From Cheiracanthium punctorium (lineage: Eukaryota; Arthropoda; Arachnida; Araneae; Cheiracanthiidae): a DNA stretch of 64,000 nucleotides. Under the pieces are notes generated by a model. That model did no database searches. It was not told where the DNA came from and saw only the letters and a program-made list of their open reading frames with translations. A program made the position numbers and the translations under genes. Below, piece after piece: positions 1 to 11,440 of the stretch. The stretch covers positions 1 through 64,000 of the forward strand of contig JAWZYV010016546.1 of the NCBI GenBank assembly GCA_038373885.1, read 5' to 3'. Numbering within the stretch: position 1 is the stretch's first letter; every line of letters starts with the position of its first letter.

Positions 1-108
1 TTACTTCCGCAAACACCCATGCATGCCTCCTTTTTGCTTGGAGATTTAGATATTTTAAAAAAGAAGAACTGTTTCTTTACACTTTCTAGCAAAGCTGTTA
101 AAAAAAAA

Positions 109-144
<36 letters not shown>

Positions 145-228
145 CACCTCGCGGTGTTATTTCTTTCAAGCACGGGATTTTTTGTCTGCGCAGCACGCCG
201 TGGTCCCTTTTTCCGTTTGATTGTTGTT

Positions 229-470
229 TTTCTGCAGAGTGATTTGATATTGCTAACGGAAACATGGACTATCCCGTCAGATCATTTTCAAATACCCAGG
301 ATTTCACTTCGAATGGGTAGACAGTGGTTTCCAAAACAGAAAGCCAATCTGAGAGTTATGATTTTTATAGAAGAAAACTTTATAAAAAGAACAGGAAACA
401 ACTTTACCCGTGCCTAGACGAGCCAGATCAAGGGTGTTCAAATGGCCATTGCGTATATCATAGGCGTAGA
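229..470 (+). pseudogene. Endonuclease-domain relic, N-terminal part
   Basis: Conceptual translation from about 232 reads LQSDLILLTETWTIPSDHF, which resembles the first conserved block (E-T-W) of the APE-like endonuclease/exonuclease/phosphatase fold found in non-LTR retrotransposons and some Helitron-type elements. A frame shift after the Ile-Pro pair is needed to reach GFHFEWVDSGF, and stop codons follow (for example near 350 and 415). The frame then fades at about 470, where GC-rich repeat sequence begins. A matching C-terminal block lies at 1481-1712, so the original domain appears split by an insertion of roughly 0.9 kb. In the family this domain nicks target DNA; this copy cannot be functional. 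The family call is by motif only; the parent element (LINE or Helitron) is not resolved. Confidence 0.55.
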
Positions 471-965
471 GTTATATGGGCCCGTGGGGCTCGAGCCCCC
501 CCAATAAATTGTGAATAGGGGCTGAGCCCACCCAATAATTTACCACTCAATACAGAAAACTAATTTATACTAACATAAAAAGAAAGTATTTCACGCCATT
601 TACAAACGTTTTAAAAAAACCTTTACTTGTACTTTTAAAAATTTTCTTCTTTTGATTTCAATCATGATTTAGTATTCATTGTGACGCCACGTAACACACA
701 ATGTTACAATAAGCTGCCCTCGCCAGGCTCTGGTTCATTAAAATCAGATTATGCAATGTAAAGTATGAAATGAAGAAAAGTTCAGATGTGTCTAAAATGC
801 ACTATCTCATCGAAAATGTTTTTTTCCCCTCCTTTGGATTTTTTACTTTGCTTTTTTTTAACTTATAACATGGTAGGAAGATACTAACATGGATACTTAC
901 CTTACACAGGTGTAGAATTCTATGGATCCATAGAGCTCGAGCGCCTCCAATAATTTACACTTAAG

Positions 966-1089
966 TCATAGCTGCCAACTACTACGGAAAATAATAATTA
1001 ACCACTTTTTGTAAACAGTATATATTTTAAGCCGAAAAATCATGTAGAAAAAGTGGTTAATTATATTCTGTAGTAGTTGGCAGCTATGA
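966..1089. mobile_element. Small palindromic MITE, 5-bp direct flank
   Basis: The ends are TCATAGCTGCCAACTACTAC and its near-perfect inverse, ending in GGCAGCTATGA. TTAAG is repeated at 961-965 and 1090-1094, consistent with a 5-bp target duplication. The inner arms (AACCACTTTTT and AAAAAGTGGTT) also pair. A longer relative lies at 63766-63932 with about 40 extra central bases. Confidence 0.6.
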
Positions 1090-1110
1090 TTAAGTTATAT
1101 GTACGTGAAT

Positions 1111-1288
1111 CCGTGGCGTAGCCTGAAATTTTTCATGGAAGGGGGGGGGGTTACGACTTCTGCAACTCACATATATGTATACGTGTGTTATGATAAGGGA
1201 GTGAAGAATATACATTTTGTATGGCAAAAAAAACTCCTCATGGGCAGTTCATGACCCCCCTAACACCCCCCCCTTGGCTACGCCACTG
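1111..1288. mobile_element. hAT-type MITE, CAGTGGCGTAGCC ends
   Basis: The element runs from CCGTGGCGTAGCC to GGCTACGCCACTG. It is flanked by ACGTGAAT (1103-1110) and GCGTGAAT (1289-1296), a 7/8 match and so an 8-bp target duplication as expected for hAT elements. Inside are G/C homopolymer runs and a conserved core (ACATTTTGTATGGC). Relatives lie at 27553-27903, 27614-27789, 48658-48826, 54062-54279 and 63563-63727. Confidence 0.7.
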
Positions 1289-1364
1289 GCGTGAATATAT
1301 GTGGATTGTGGGGCCGGGCCCCCCCAATAATTTTGAAAACTTTACGCTTATGACCGTGATTACT

Positions 1365-1710
1365 TCCAAGATAAAGTGGAAATTCTGCAGTTACATTACG
1401 CTGTGTCCTCGAAATTTCATTATGAAGATAAAATTAGGACGCTCTATTCGAAACGTTGCTGAAGGGAGGATGATTGTAAGACTGTTTTAGTAGGAGATTT
1501 TAACATCTAATTGAATTCCGATCCAGGATCCGATTCATAACTGAAATGGGTACTTTAGATTTTCCATTACGCACTCATCCAAAACATTTCACCACTAGGG
1601 GGCGCGAAACAACAATGGATGCCATTTTCAGCAACAAAATGATGCGAACAGGAGTCTATAGGAGCACTTACAGTTATCATTTTCCTCTATATGGCAGAAT
1701 TGATTGAATA

Positions 1711-1712
<2 letters not shown>
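1365..1712 (+). pseudogene. Endonuclease-domain relic, C-terminal part
   Basis: From 1481 the reading is TVLVGDFNI followed by a stop. GDFN is the catalytic Asp/Asn block of APE-like endonucleases. After a frame shift, FTTRGRETTMDAIFSNK and then STYSYHFP follow. These correspond to the T-T-x-D-A-x-F-S block and the terminal S-x-H-x-P block seen also at 30058-30327. Stops at 1508 and 1547 and the frame shift make it a pseudogene. It is the likely continuation of 229-470. Confidence 0.6.
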
Positions 1713-1750
<38 letters not shown>

Positions 1751-1823
1751 AAATTCTTCCAGCCCGAGTGACCTGTAAATGAAATCTGAGAAGAATTTCA
1801 GAATTTTTTTTTCTTTCTTTCTT

Positions 1824-1860
<37 letters not shown>

Positions 1861-2290
1861 CTGGCCCAGTACTGCCAGCAAAGCCACCAAATTTCTGTAC
1901 GGGGACTATTAACGTACACGGGCAGCTCATGGGTTAATTAAATGGATGTTTACAAAATAAATTTCCCAAAATTAAATATACAGATACGACGCGACTTAAC
2001 ACGGAGAAATATTTTTGTGTTGTCTAGCAGTTAAAGGAAAGCAATACACGCACACTAAAGAAAACACAAGGTTCATCTGTGTCTTATATTCGTGACCAAG
2101 ATAAGTTTTTAGCAAAGGTGTTGTCCTGATTCATTTTATTTCAATGTTTCTTTCTAAAGAATAATATTGAAAAACGTCATTGATTTAGCTCACGCGAAAC
2201 ACATATTTGACTCCGGTGCTTAATTACGTTATACTAGCTTGTAAAAATATTTTGCGTGAAAAATAATAAAAATATAGAAAAATAATGAAA
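1713..2290. other. Non-coding spacer with poly-A/poly-T tracts
   Basis: Long A (about 1717-1746) and T (about 1829-1855) tracts bracket this part. Around 1880-1915 is a fragment (GTACAGAAATTTGGTGGC on the minus strand) that recurs near 8920-8940, so it is a dispersed repeat piece. From about 1930 to 2290 nothing recognisable was seen. Confidence 0.5.
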
Positions 2291-2621
2291 TTAACGACCA
2301 TCCCACTATGGGGTTGGCAACAAAGTAATTGCATTTTCTTAGGTAAAATGCAAAGAAATAAATTTTCAACAAGTTTTTAATTAAAACAATCTGTGTCTAA
2401 ACATAGGATTTATATTTATTATAATTTAAAGCAAGAATTTTACTGGTAATATCTTTTTTGCCATAAATGAAAGATGGACACCATCCACTTTAGTTTCCCG
2501 CCTGTCCTCCTTCGAGGTCGATAATCAAACCGTACTGTAATTAATTTTTAGGTGTTCCCTGGTCCTAACCCGCATTTACGTGAAGTTTCGAAGAAAACCA
2601 CGGAAAACTCCGACCGCTTAG

Positions 2622-2703
2622 GCCGGCGGACGCAACCTGGTTTCGAACCAGGCACCTTCCTCTCCCTGTTCAAAGCGCTAGCGCTATGCCACTGGTGGGG
2701 CCG
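2622..2703 (-). repeat. tRNA-like module A of the 1.47-kb unit
   Basis: On the minus strand, TGGCATAGCGCTAGCGC (2675-2691) matches a pol III A box and GGTTCGAAACC (2639-2649) matches a B box, flanked by a stem-like CCTGG/CCAGG pair. This is the layout of a tRNA-derived SINE head rather than a functional tRNA, since no intact cloverleaf with paired acceptor ends is visible. Equivalent positions in the other units are about 4093-4174, 5562-5643 and 7029-7110. Confidence 0.6.
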
Positions 2704-3143
2704 GCGTTATAGAATGGTTCTTGAGCCACTACACCTCCTGAACGGCAGTAACTTAGAACTAACTGATTTTCTCTGAGTTGTCTGCCTGTCTGTCCGTCTT
2801 TTAATCATGGATTATGGGGGTGAGGCACTTCTGCTTTAGGAGCCATTTGGACCCACCATAAATCCAGGTTAGATCGATTGCGGCAGTACATGCCAAGGGT
2901 GTTAATTTCTACCAATAACTCCTGAAGAGTTCATTTCTACCTAATTCGGGAGCCCATAGATGGCAGAACTACGGATCGTTAGCGGGGCTTCTTAGTTTTG
3001 AAGCAAATACCCAACAGAAGACCCCGAGACTTAGTTTGACCACCCTCAGAGGTATCGTTTTGTGTGGGAACTTGGAGGACATTGCGACCAAAACCTATTC
3101 AACGTGCCCGAGTCACCATTAGCGAGCACGGCGATCTTTGGTT

Positions 3144-3213
3144 GGTCCCAGAATCGAACCCGCTACCTTTCGGCTACGAGATCGATTCCCCACCCAACCG
3201 GGCTACAGCGGCC
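3144..3213 (-). repeat. tRNA-like module B of the 1.47-kb unit
   Basis: On the minus strand, GTAGCCCGGTTGG (about 3194-3206) resembles an A box and GGGTTCGATTC (3151-3161) is a good B box. Equivalent positions are about 4615-4684, 6084-6153 and 7551-7620. It is probably a second, different SINE head captured within the unit. Confidence 0.6.
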
Positions 3214-3719
3214 GTTCTCCAACTTGCTCCAACAATAGATTCAATCGGAATCAACGAAACAATTGTTATTCTGTTCAACAATGGAATCCTTATGTAGAAC
3301 AACCAGGTGCTTAGAGTTGGGTCCCGGTGGTCTGTAACGAAGACAGCTGTCAGTCGAGAGCGAGCTGGACTGGATCTGGTTCCGGTCTCGAACAGTCAAC
3401 ACGTCGCTTGATTGAGACTGACATTCGGCTGGAAAGATTCGCTCGTCGGGAAACCGGACCCCGTTCGCGTTCCACCGCGAAAGACTTCCGCCAAAGAACC
3501 GTGTGGATTGTGTCTGGGTTTGGTTGGTTAAGGCTAAGGCTCTCTTCCCGCTGCGAAAGACTTCTGCCAAAGAACCGTGTGGATTGGTCTGGGTTCGGTA
3601 GGTTAAGGGATGCTACAGCTTTATTAGGCAGCGGACCGGCTTCTTGGGTGCAATGAATCTGATCTCATTAAGATCGCCGCTGCGGGTTGCGCCCACTGGG
3701 ACCCCACTTTTTCTTTCTA

Positions 3720-3760
<41 letters not shown>
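3720..3760. repeat. (CT)n microsatellite, end of array unit 1
   Basis: A (CT)n run ends each array unit and is progressively shorter downstream (about 3720-3760, 5190-5228, 6660-6695, 8128-8155). It accounts for most of the unit length variation. Confidence 0.9.
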
Positions 3761-3762
<2 letters not shown>

Positions 3763-5190
3763 TAACGACCATCCCACTATGGGGTTGGCAACAAAGTAAT
3801 TGCATTTTCTTAGGTAAAATGCAAAGAAATAAATTTTCAACAAGTTTTTAATTAAAACAATCTGTGTCTAAACATAGGATTTATATTTATTATAATTTAA
3901 AGCAAGAATTTTACTGGTAATATCTTTTTTGCCATAAATGAAAGATGGACACCATCCACTTTAGTTTCCCGCCTGTCCTCCTTCGAGGTCGATAATCAAA
4001 CCGTACTGTAATTAATTTTTAGGTGTTCCCTGGTCCTAACCCGCATTTACGTGAAGTTTCGAAGAAAACCACGGAAAACTCCGACCGCTTAGGCCGGCGG
4101 ACGCAACCTGGTTTCGAACCAGGCACCTTCCTCTCCCTGTTCAAAGCGCTAGCGCTATGCCACTGGTGGGGCCGGCGTTATAGAATGGTTCTTGAGCCAC
4201 TACACCTCCTGAACGGCAGTAACTTAGAACTAACTGATTTTCTCTGAGTTGTCTGCCTGTCTGTCCGTCTTTTAATCATGGATTATGGGGGTGAGGCACT
4301 TCTGCTTTAGGAGCCATTTGGACCCACCATAAATCCAGATTAGATCGATTGCGGCAGTACATGCCAAGGGTGTTAATTTCTACCAATAACTCCTGAAGAG
4401 TTCATTTCTACCTAATTCGGGAGCCCATAGATGGCAGAACTACGGATCGTTAGCGGGGCTTCTTAGTTTTGAAGCAAATACCCAACAGAAGACCCCGAGA
4501 CTTAGTTTGACCACCCTCAGAGGTATCGTTTTGTGTGGGAACTTGGAGGACATTGCGACCAAAACCTATTCAACGTGCCCGAGTCACCATTAGCGAGCAC
4601 GGCGATCTTTGGTTGGTCCCAGAATCGAACCCGCTACCTTTCGGCTACGAGATCGATTCCCCACCCAACCGGGCTACAGCGGCCGTTCTCCAACTTGCTC
4701 CAACAATAGATTCAATCGGAATCAACGAAACAATTGTTATTCTGTTCAACAATGGAATCCTTATGTAGAACAACCAGGTGCTTAGAGTTGGGTCCCGGTG
4801 GTCTGTAACGAAGACAGCTGTCAGTCGAGAGCGAGCTGGACTGGATCTGGTTCCGGTCTCGAACAGTCAACACGTCGCTTGATTGAGACTGACATTCGGC
4901 TGGAAAGATTCGCTCGTCGGGAAACCGGACCCCGTTCGCGTTCCACCGCGAAAGACTTCCGCCAAAGAACCGTGTGGATTGTGTCTGGGTTTGGTTGGTT
5001 AAGGCTAAGGCTCTCTTCCCGCTGCGAAAGACTTCTGCCAAAGAACCGTGTGGATTGGTCTGGGTTCGGTAGGTTAAGGGATGCTACAGCTTTATTAGGC
5101 AGCGGACCGGCTTCTTGGGTGCAATGAATCTGATCTCATTAAGATCGCCGCTGCGGGTTGCGCCCACTGGGACCCCACTTTTTCTTTCTA

Positions 5191-5231
<41 letters not shown>

Positions 5232-6659
5232 TAACGACCATCCCACTATGGGGTTGGCAACAAAGTAATTGCATTTTCTTAGGTAAAATGCAAAGAAATA
5301 AATTTTCAACAAGTTTTTAATTAAAACAATCTGTGTCTAAACATAGGATTTATATTTATTATAATTTAAAGCAAGAATTTTACTGGTAATATCTTTTTTG
5401 CCATAAATGAAAGATGGACACCATCCACTTTAGTTTCCCGCCTGTCCTCCTTCGAGGTCGATAATCAAACCGTACTGTAATTAATTTTTAGGTGTTCCCT
5501 GGTCCTAACCCGCATTTACGTGAAGTTTCGAAGAAAACCACGGAAAACTCCGACCGCTTAGGCCGGCGGACGCAACCTGGTTTCGAACCAGGCACCTTCC
5601 TCTCCCTGTTCAAAGCGCTAGCGCTATGCCACTGGTGGGGCCGGCGTTATAGAATGGTTCTTGAGCCACTACACCTCCTGAACGGCAGTAACTTAGAACT
5701 AACTGATTTTCTCTGAGTTGTCTGCCTGTCTGTCCGTCTTTTAATCATGGATTATGGGGGTGAGGCACTTCTGCTTTAGGAGCCATTTGGACCCACCATA
5801 AATCCAGGTTAGATCGATTGCGGCAGTACATGCCAAGGGTGTTAATTTCTACCAATAACTCCTGAAGAGTTCATTTCTACCTAATTCGGGAGCCCATAGA
5901 TGGCAGAACTACGGATCGTTAGCGGGGCTTCTTAGTTTTGAAGCAAATACCCAACAGAAGACCCCGAGACTTAGTTTGACCACCCTCAGAGGTATCGTTT
6001 TGTGTGGGAACTTGGAGGACATTGCGACCAAAACCTATTCAACGTGCCCGAGTCACCATTAGCGAGCACGGCGATCTTTGGTTGGTCCCAGAATCGAACC
6101 CGCTACCTTTCGGCTACGAGATCGATTCCCCACCCAACCGGGCTACAGCGGCCGTTCTCCAACTTGCTCCAACAATAGATTCAATCGGAATCAACGAAAC
6201 AATTGTTATTCTGTTCAACAATGGAATCCTTATGTAGAACAACCAGGTGCTTAGAGTTGGGTCCCGGTGGTCTGTAACGAAGACAGCTGTCAGTCGAGAG
6301 CGAGCTGGACTGGATCTGGTTCCGGTCTCGAACAGTCAACACGTCGCTTGATTGAGACTGACATTCGGCTGGAAAGATTCGCTCGTCGGGAAACCGGACC
6401 CCGTTCGCGTTCCACCGCGAAAGACTTCCGCCAAAGAACCGTGTGGATTGTGTCTGGGTTTGGTTGGTTAAGGCTAAGGCTCTCTTCCCGCTGCGAAAGA
6501 CTTCTGCCAAAGAACCGTGTGGATTGGTCTGGGTTCGGTAGGTTAAGGGATGCTACAGCTTTATTAGGCAGCGGACCGGCTTCTTGGGTGCAATGAATCT
6601 GATCTCATTAAGATCGCCGCTGCGGGTTGCGCCCACTGGGACCCCACTTTTTCTTTCTA

Positions 6660-6698
<39 letters not shown>

Positions 6699-8160
6699 TA
6701 ACGACCATCCCACTATGGGGTTGGCAACAAAGTAATTGCATTTTCTTAGGTAAAATGCAAAGAAATAAATTTTCAACAAGTTTTTAATTAAAACAATCTG
6801 TGTCTAAACATAGGATTTATATTTATTATAATTTAAAGCAAGAATTTTACTGGTAATATCTTTTTTGCCATAAATGAAAGATGGACACCATCCACTTTAG
6901 TTTCCCGCCTGTCCTCCTTCGAGGTCGATAATCAAACCGTACTGTAATTAATTTTTAGGTGTTCCCTGGTCCTAACCCGCATTTACGTGAAGTTTCGAAG
7001 AAAACCACGGAAAACTCCGACCGCTTAGGCCGGCGGACGCAACCTGGTTTCGAACCAGGCACCTTCCTCTCCCTGTTCAAAGCGCTAGCGCTATGCCACT
7101 GGTGGGGCCGGCGTTATAGAATGGTTCTTGAGCCACTACACCTCCTGAACGGCAGTAACTTAGAACTAACTGATTTTCTCTGAGTTGTCTGCCTGTCTGT
7201 CCGTCTTTTAATCATGGATTATGGGGGTGAGGCACTTCTGCTTTAGGAGCCATTTGGACCCACCATAAATCCAGATTAGATCGATTGCGGCAGTACATGC
7301 CAAGGGTGTTAATTTCTACCAATAACTCCTGAAGAGTTCATTTCTACCTAATTCGGGAGCCCATAGATGGCAGAACTACGGATCGTTAGCGGGGCTTCTT
7401 AGTTTTGAAGCAAATACCCAACAGAAGACCCCGAGACTTAGTTTGACCACCCTCAGAGGTATCGTTTTGTGTGGGAACTTGGAGGACATTGCGACCAAAA
7501 CCTATTCAACGTGCCCGAGTCACCATTAGCGAGCACGGCGATCTTTGGTTGGTCCCAGAATCGAACCCGCTACCTTTCGGCTACGAGATCGATTCCCCAC
7601 CCAACCGGGCTACAGCGGCCGTTCTCCAACTTGCTCCAACAATAGATTCAATCGGAATCAACGAAACAATTGTTATTCTGTTCAACAATGGAATCCTTAT
7701 GTAGAACAACCAGGTGCTTAGAGTTGGGTCCCGGTGGTCTGTAACGAAGACAGCTGTCAGTCGAGAGCGAGCTGGACTGGATCTGGTTCCGGTCTCGAAC
7801 AGTCAACACGTCGCTTGATTGAGACTGACATTCGGCTGGAAAGATTCGCTCGTCGGGAAACCGGACCCCGTTCGCGTTCCACCGCGAAAGACTTCCGCCA
7901 AAGAACCGTGTGGATTGTGTCTGGGTTTGGTTGGTTAAGGCTAAGGCTCTCTTCCCGCTGCGAAAGACTTCTGCCAAAGAACCGTGTGGATTGGTCTGGG
8001 TTCGGTAGGTTAAGGGATGCTACAGCTTTATTAGGCAGCGGACCGGCTTCTTGGGTGCAATGAATCTGATCTCGTTAAGATCGCCGCTGCGGGTTGCGCC
8101 CACTGAGACCCCACTTTTTCTTTCTATCTCTCTGTCTCTCTCTCTCTTTCTCTCGTTTAA

Positions 8161-8580
8161 CTAAGAGAACATAACAAACCAAGGGAGAATCCGGAAGAGA
8201 TAACTGGAAAAAAAATCTTTCTTGCGCACACTCACAATGTGCGAACGGAATATCAGAGCGCCTTTCTTCTCCCACGACTCTCTCCGCTTCTGTTCTCTGA
8301 GACCGGTTCAGAAGGATATTTCTCCGCTTGCACGTGCGATTGATGAAAGACTCTGCTGTAGTAACCTACAGTGCAGTGCGTTAGCTATAATAAGCGTATT
8401 TAATAATAGTAGTAATAGGGGAGAGTAAAATTCACGTTTTAAATTCGCAAAAATCTAGAAGTGTACTTCATATTTTTTTTTAAATTTAATTTGTTAATAT
8501 GTTTATATTTTATTTTTTCCTTTGGGGGTTCACGTGCTCTTGTGCTCAAATGGAGGAGCCGCCAATGTTGACAACATGGG
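8161..8580. other. Spacer, nothing recognised
   Basis: Single-copy-looking DNA right of the tandem array, ending in AT-rich sequence. No gene, RNA or mobile-element signature was found. Confidence 0.4.
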
Positions 8581-8610
8581 ACAAAGGAATCCGAAAAAAA
8601 AAAAAAAAAA

Positions 8611-8869
8611 GTTCCAAAAGTTGCCGATAGGGGGAAATGTGGCGCTTTTCACGGAGGAAAATTGCAAAATGCAAAATCCCTTTTACGTAGTCGACACCAG
8701 CGCAGGAATTTTGAGCTTTAAAACAGAATCGGGCATTAAAAATCATTTCAAGTATCATCTGATCTGTGAAATGAGTCTCACTTTAGCACAGCATGCACGT
8801 TTTATGCAAAATTTTAGCTGTCTTACAGTGTAAAGTGCCACATTTTCTCCTATCGGCAACTTTTGGAAC
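8611..8869. mobile_element. Foldback element, about 38-bp arms
   Basis: GTTCCAAAAGTTGCCGATAG at 8611 is inversely repeated as CTATCGGCAACTTTTGGAAC ending at 8869. The arms continue inward to the AATGTGGC and GCCACATT segments. Poly-A on the left and poly-T on the right, followed by GGAATCC/GGAATCA-like motifs, suggest the true ends lie near 8581 and 8905. Frames of 70-103 codons here are incidental. Confidence 0.6.
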
Positions 8870-9017
8870 TAAATTTTTTTTTTTTTCGCTGATTCCCTTT
8901 TTTCATGTCTTCAATAGTCCCCGTACAAAATTTGGTGGCTTTGTGACTGATACTTCAAGTTACAGTGGTCTCTGAGTACCGTCAGTAAAAAAAAAAAAAA
9001 AATACCCTGCATATGTA

Positions 9018-9520
9018 CAGGGTATCCCACTGACCTTTGATTGTATTCCTTAAATATTGATCATGGATTGACGTATACAATAAGTTACAAAGTTACGTAA
9101 GAAAAGGTACAGAATTTTGTGATATCTATTGAGATGAGTAAAATGTGTCCTATAGACTAATGAGGTGATGGACGAAATTTGAAAACTTTATCCTAAAAAG
9201 TGTCAGAGATATGAAGATAAATATATGCTGACTTAAACCATTTGTGAATGGCTCTCGAAAGGAAAAAAAAAAATCATGTCGGCATTTCAGGGGTCATACA
9301 GAAATTACGGAAGAAAAGACTATTTTGTTCGCTAGCAATAAATTCATGTCCAGCCCCTGATCATCTTTGTTATAAGATATCTCTGAGGCGTATTATAAAA
9401 AGCTGAGCTTTTGTACATCACCTAATAAATGCATGGGGCACTTAATACTGATTGAGAATTTTTCTTCACGGGGGGTGGTATACAAATTAAATGTGTAACT
9501 TTTTGATAATTCACTAGCTT
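9018..9520. mobile_element. Foldback mariner-type MITE
   Basis: A TA plus CAGGGTATCCC terminus begins at 9016-9018. Sequence at about 9142-9215 (ATGAGGTGATGGACG) is inversely repeated at about 9368-9440, with arms continuing to about 9520. A second copy lies at 27266-27950. The right terminus is not clearly defined. Confidence 0.5.
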
Positions 9521-11440
9521 TTTTTATTAACTTGGTCTTTTTTTCCTACCTTACTTAACATTTTAGTCATTCACATTGCCCATTTACCTGAAATAAATAA
9601 ACAATCAAAGCGTATTACCTCCTTATTTTGGGACATATTGAACATCAAGTAGAAACCGAAATAGAATTGTACATAAGAATGAAATTGAAGTGCCAGTTAG
9701 TAGTAGATAACAAATGCAATGACAGACTTTTTAATAGACTTATTAAGTTTAATGATGGAACTCTTCTCTGTCATCAACAAGTTTTTTAATGTTGAGAAAG
9801 TAGATAGTTTCTAGGGTTGCCAGTCTGTACGTCTTGCTTCTAGAGTTTTAGAAAACACGTCCGACGTAAGATGAGTGCAAGATGCCAAACGTCTCGTCTT
9901 TGGCACGTTTTTTCTTTCATCTCAGAAATACATTTCTTTCGTAGATAAATACGATCTCAGTAATTAATTATATCTTAAAGTTTTTTCCCCCCCAAATAAA
10001 TATTACAACAATCTAATAAGATATTACAAATAACAAATGTAATGAAAGACATTTTTATGTTTTTATGTTATAAAATTTTTTTTTCGATACCTACTTATGG
10101 GTTCTTTTAATTTTTTTTTAAGGGCCAAAGTAAAAAGGTTTTGTTTTGGTTTGTGAAAGGAAATAAAAAGTTAATGTAATTTAATTGCATCGAATAGTAT
10201 CAGGTTGTAACGAAAGTTTTCCGCCATATCTGCCTGAAAAACTAACTTCTAACTCCTTAGATAACTGTATTTGAACTTTCGGTACCAAACCTGCACAGTG
10301 TCACATTATACAACAATAGTACTTAAAGCTGCACTCATAATTTGTTGATATTCTAGAGCTGACTTTTTGCAACACAACTGGAAGTTAATGATGGTTCTAA
10401 TCCTCTAGAGTGATAGTTCCATTTGGAGACACCTTGTACTTAATAATAACTATATTTTTCAGAGATTTCACAACGCAGTGTTATAAAGTAAGCCTCTTTC
10501 TTTCAAATGTCAAAAATAGTTCCACAAAATAGGTGCAAATACGCCAACGAGAACTGTGTTCTGGCGATGTTTGCGGTGGCGGGAAACTTGAGTTACAACC
10601 TAATATTATTTGTTTTGATTATAAAGAAAGATAAAATGCAAATAATTAATGTTAATATTTCATTAGTTTGCCTGATTGTTTTAACTTTTGTTAACTATTT
10701 TCCGTGTATAATTACCCCAAAGCAGTAACCTTAATCTTAACTGATATATAAATGTCAATGTCTGCATGTTTATTGCTCTGTCACGCTGAAATGGTTTGAC
10801 GAATTTGGATGAAATTTGGAATAAAGACAGTTAAAGTACTGGATTAACATATAAAGACTACTTTTTATCTAGCGAGAAAAAAAGAAAAAACACTGTTCAT
10901 GTAATATACAAAAAAACCTACCTTTTACTTAAAAAAAAAATACAATTGCATTTTTATTTTACAGAGTCGTCGACAGATGGCGCAAACTTATAGAATATTG
11001 TTAAATGATGCTAAAATAATGACTAAACGTAATTTTATCGTCTGCTACGCCTGACTTAGGTAAAGAATACACCTGAAAAAGTTCGTAAAACTTTCATTCA
11101 GTTTGAATTGTGCATTTTCCTGCACAGGCTTTTTTTTTCCATTCTATTTCTATTGCATTACATCCAGGAAAAGGATATTAGAAATATCAATTTTAATTTT
11201 GTATGATCACACGGACGAATAATGATGCAGAGATGAACTATGGATTGTGATACGCTTTTAATATATAGCACTTTAGTGCGTATTTAAAATGTGTAAGTGT
11301 TTTAGGTTTTCTTACTTTTTTTTTCCGCTTTTTGGAAACGGCCAATATATCCAGAAGCTATTCAGAATTAATATAGGACGAAAATAATTTGATTCTTTGT
11401 GTACGTTTTTATCATTAAAATCTTATTTTTGTAGCCAGGG
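9521..11440. other. AT-rich DNA, nothing recognised
   Basis: About 1.9 kb without a supported gene. A 73-codon frame at 10507-10728 has no recognisable motif. GGAGACACCTTGTACTT near 10424 resembles a degenerate mariner-type terminus but no partner was found. Confidence 0.4.

Larger units (their letters stand above)
474..1360. mobile_element. Composite repeat inserted in the endonuclease relic
   Basis: The interval starts with GC-rich sequence (GGGCCCGTGGGGCTCGAG) and ends with CCCAATAATTTTGAAAAC followed by CTTTACGCTTATGA. It contains two recognisable smaller elements (966-1089 and 1111-1288). The part from about 905 to 1357 recurs in inverted orientation at about 63498-64000. It sits between the N- and C-terminal blocks of the endonuclease relic, so it probably inserted there. 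Outer ends are approximate and the family is not recognised. Confidence 0.45.
2291..8156. repeat. Four-copy tandem array, 1.46-1.47 kb unit
   Basis: Four head-to-tail units begin with TTAACGACCATCCCAC at 2291, 3762, 5231 and 6698; the last ends at 8156. Spacings are 1471, 1469, 1467 and 1459 bp, and the differences lie mostly in the (CT)n tract that ends each unit. Each junction carries TTAA. Copies are almost identical. Copies 1 and 3 read AATCCAGGTTAG where copies 2 and 4 read AATCCAGATTAG. The last copy has private changes near 8073 and 8106. Each unit holds two tRNA-like modules on the minus strand and an internal duplication of about 60 bp spaced 76 bp (copy 1: near 3479 and 3555). Open frames of 74-109 codons repeat identically in every unit but resemble no protein I know. 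Confidence 0.95.

Noticed and set aside
3151..3206. Functional tRNA genes
   Set aside because: A and B boxes are present but no intact cloverleaf with paired acceptor stem was found; SINE heads are the better explanation.
2552..8063. Recurring frames of 74, 77 and 109 codons in the 1.47-kb units as genes
   Set aside because: They overlap on both strands, cover tRNA-like SINE modules and match no known protein; identity between copies follows from the duplication itself.
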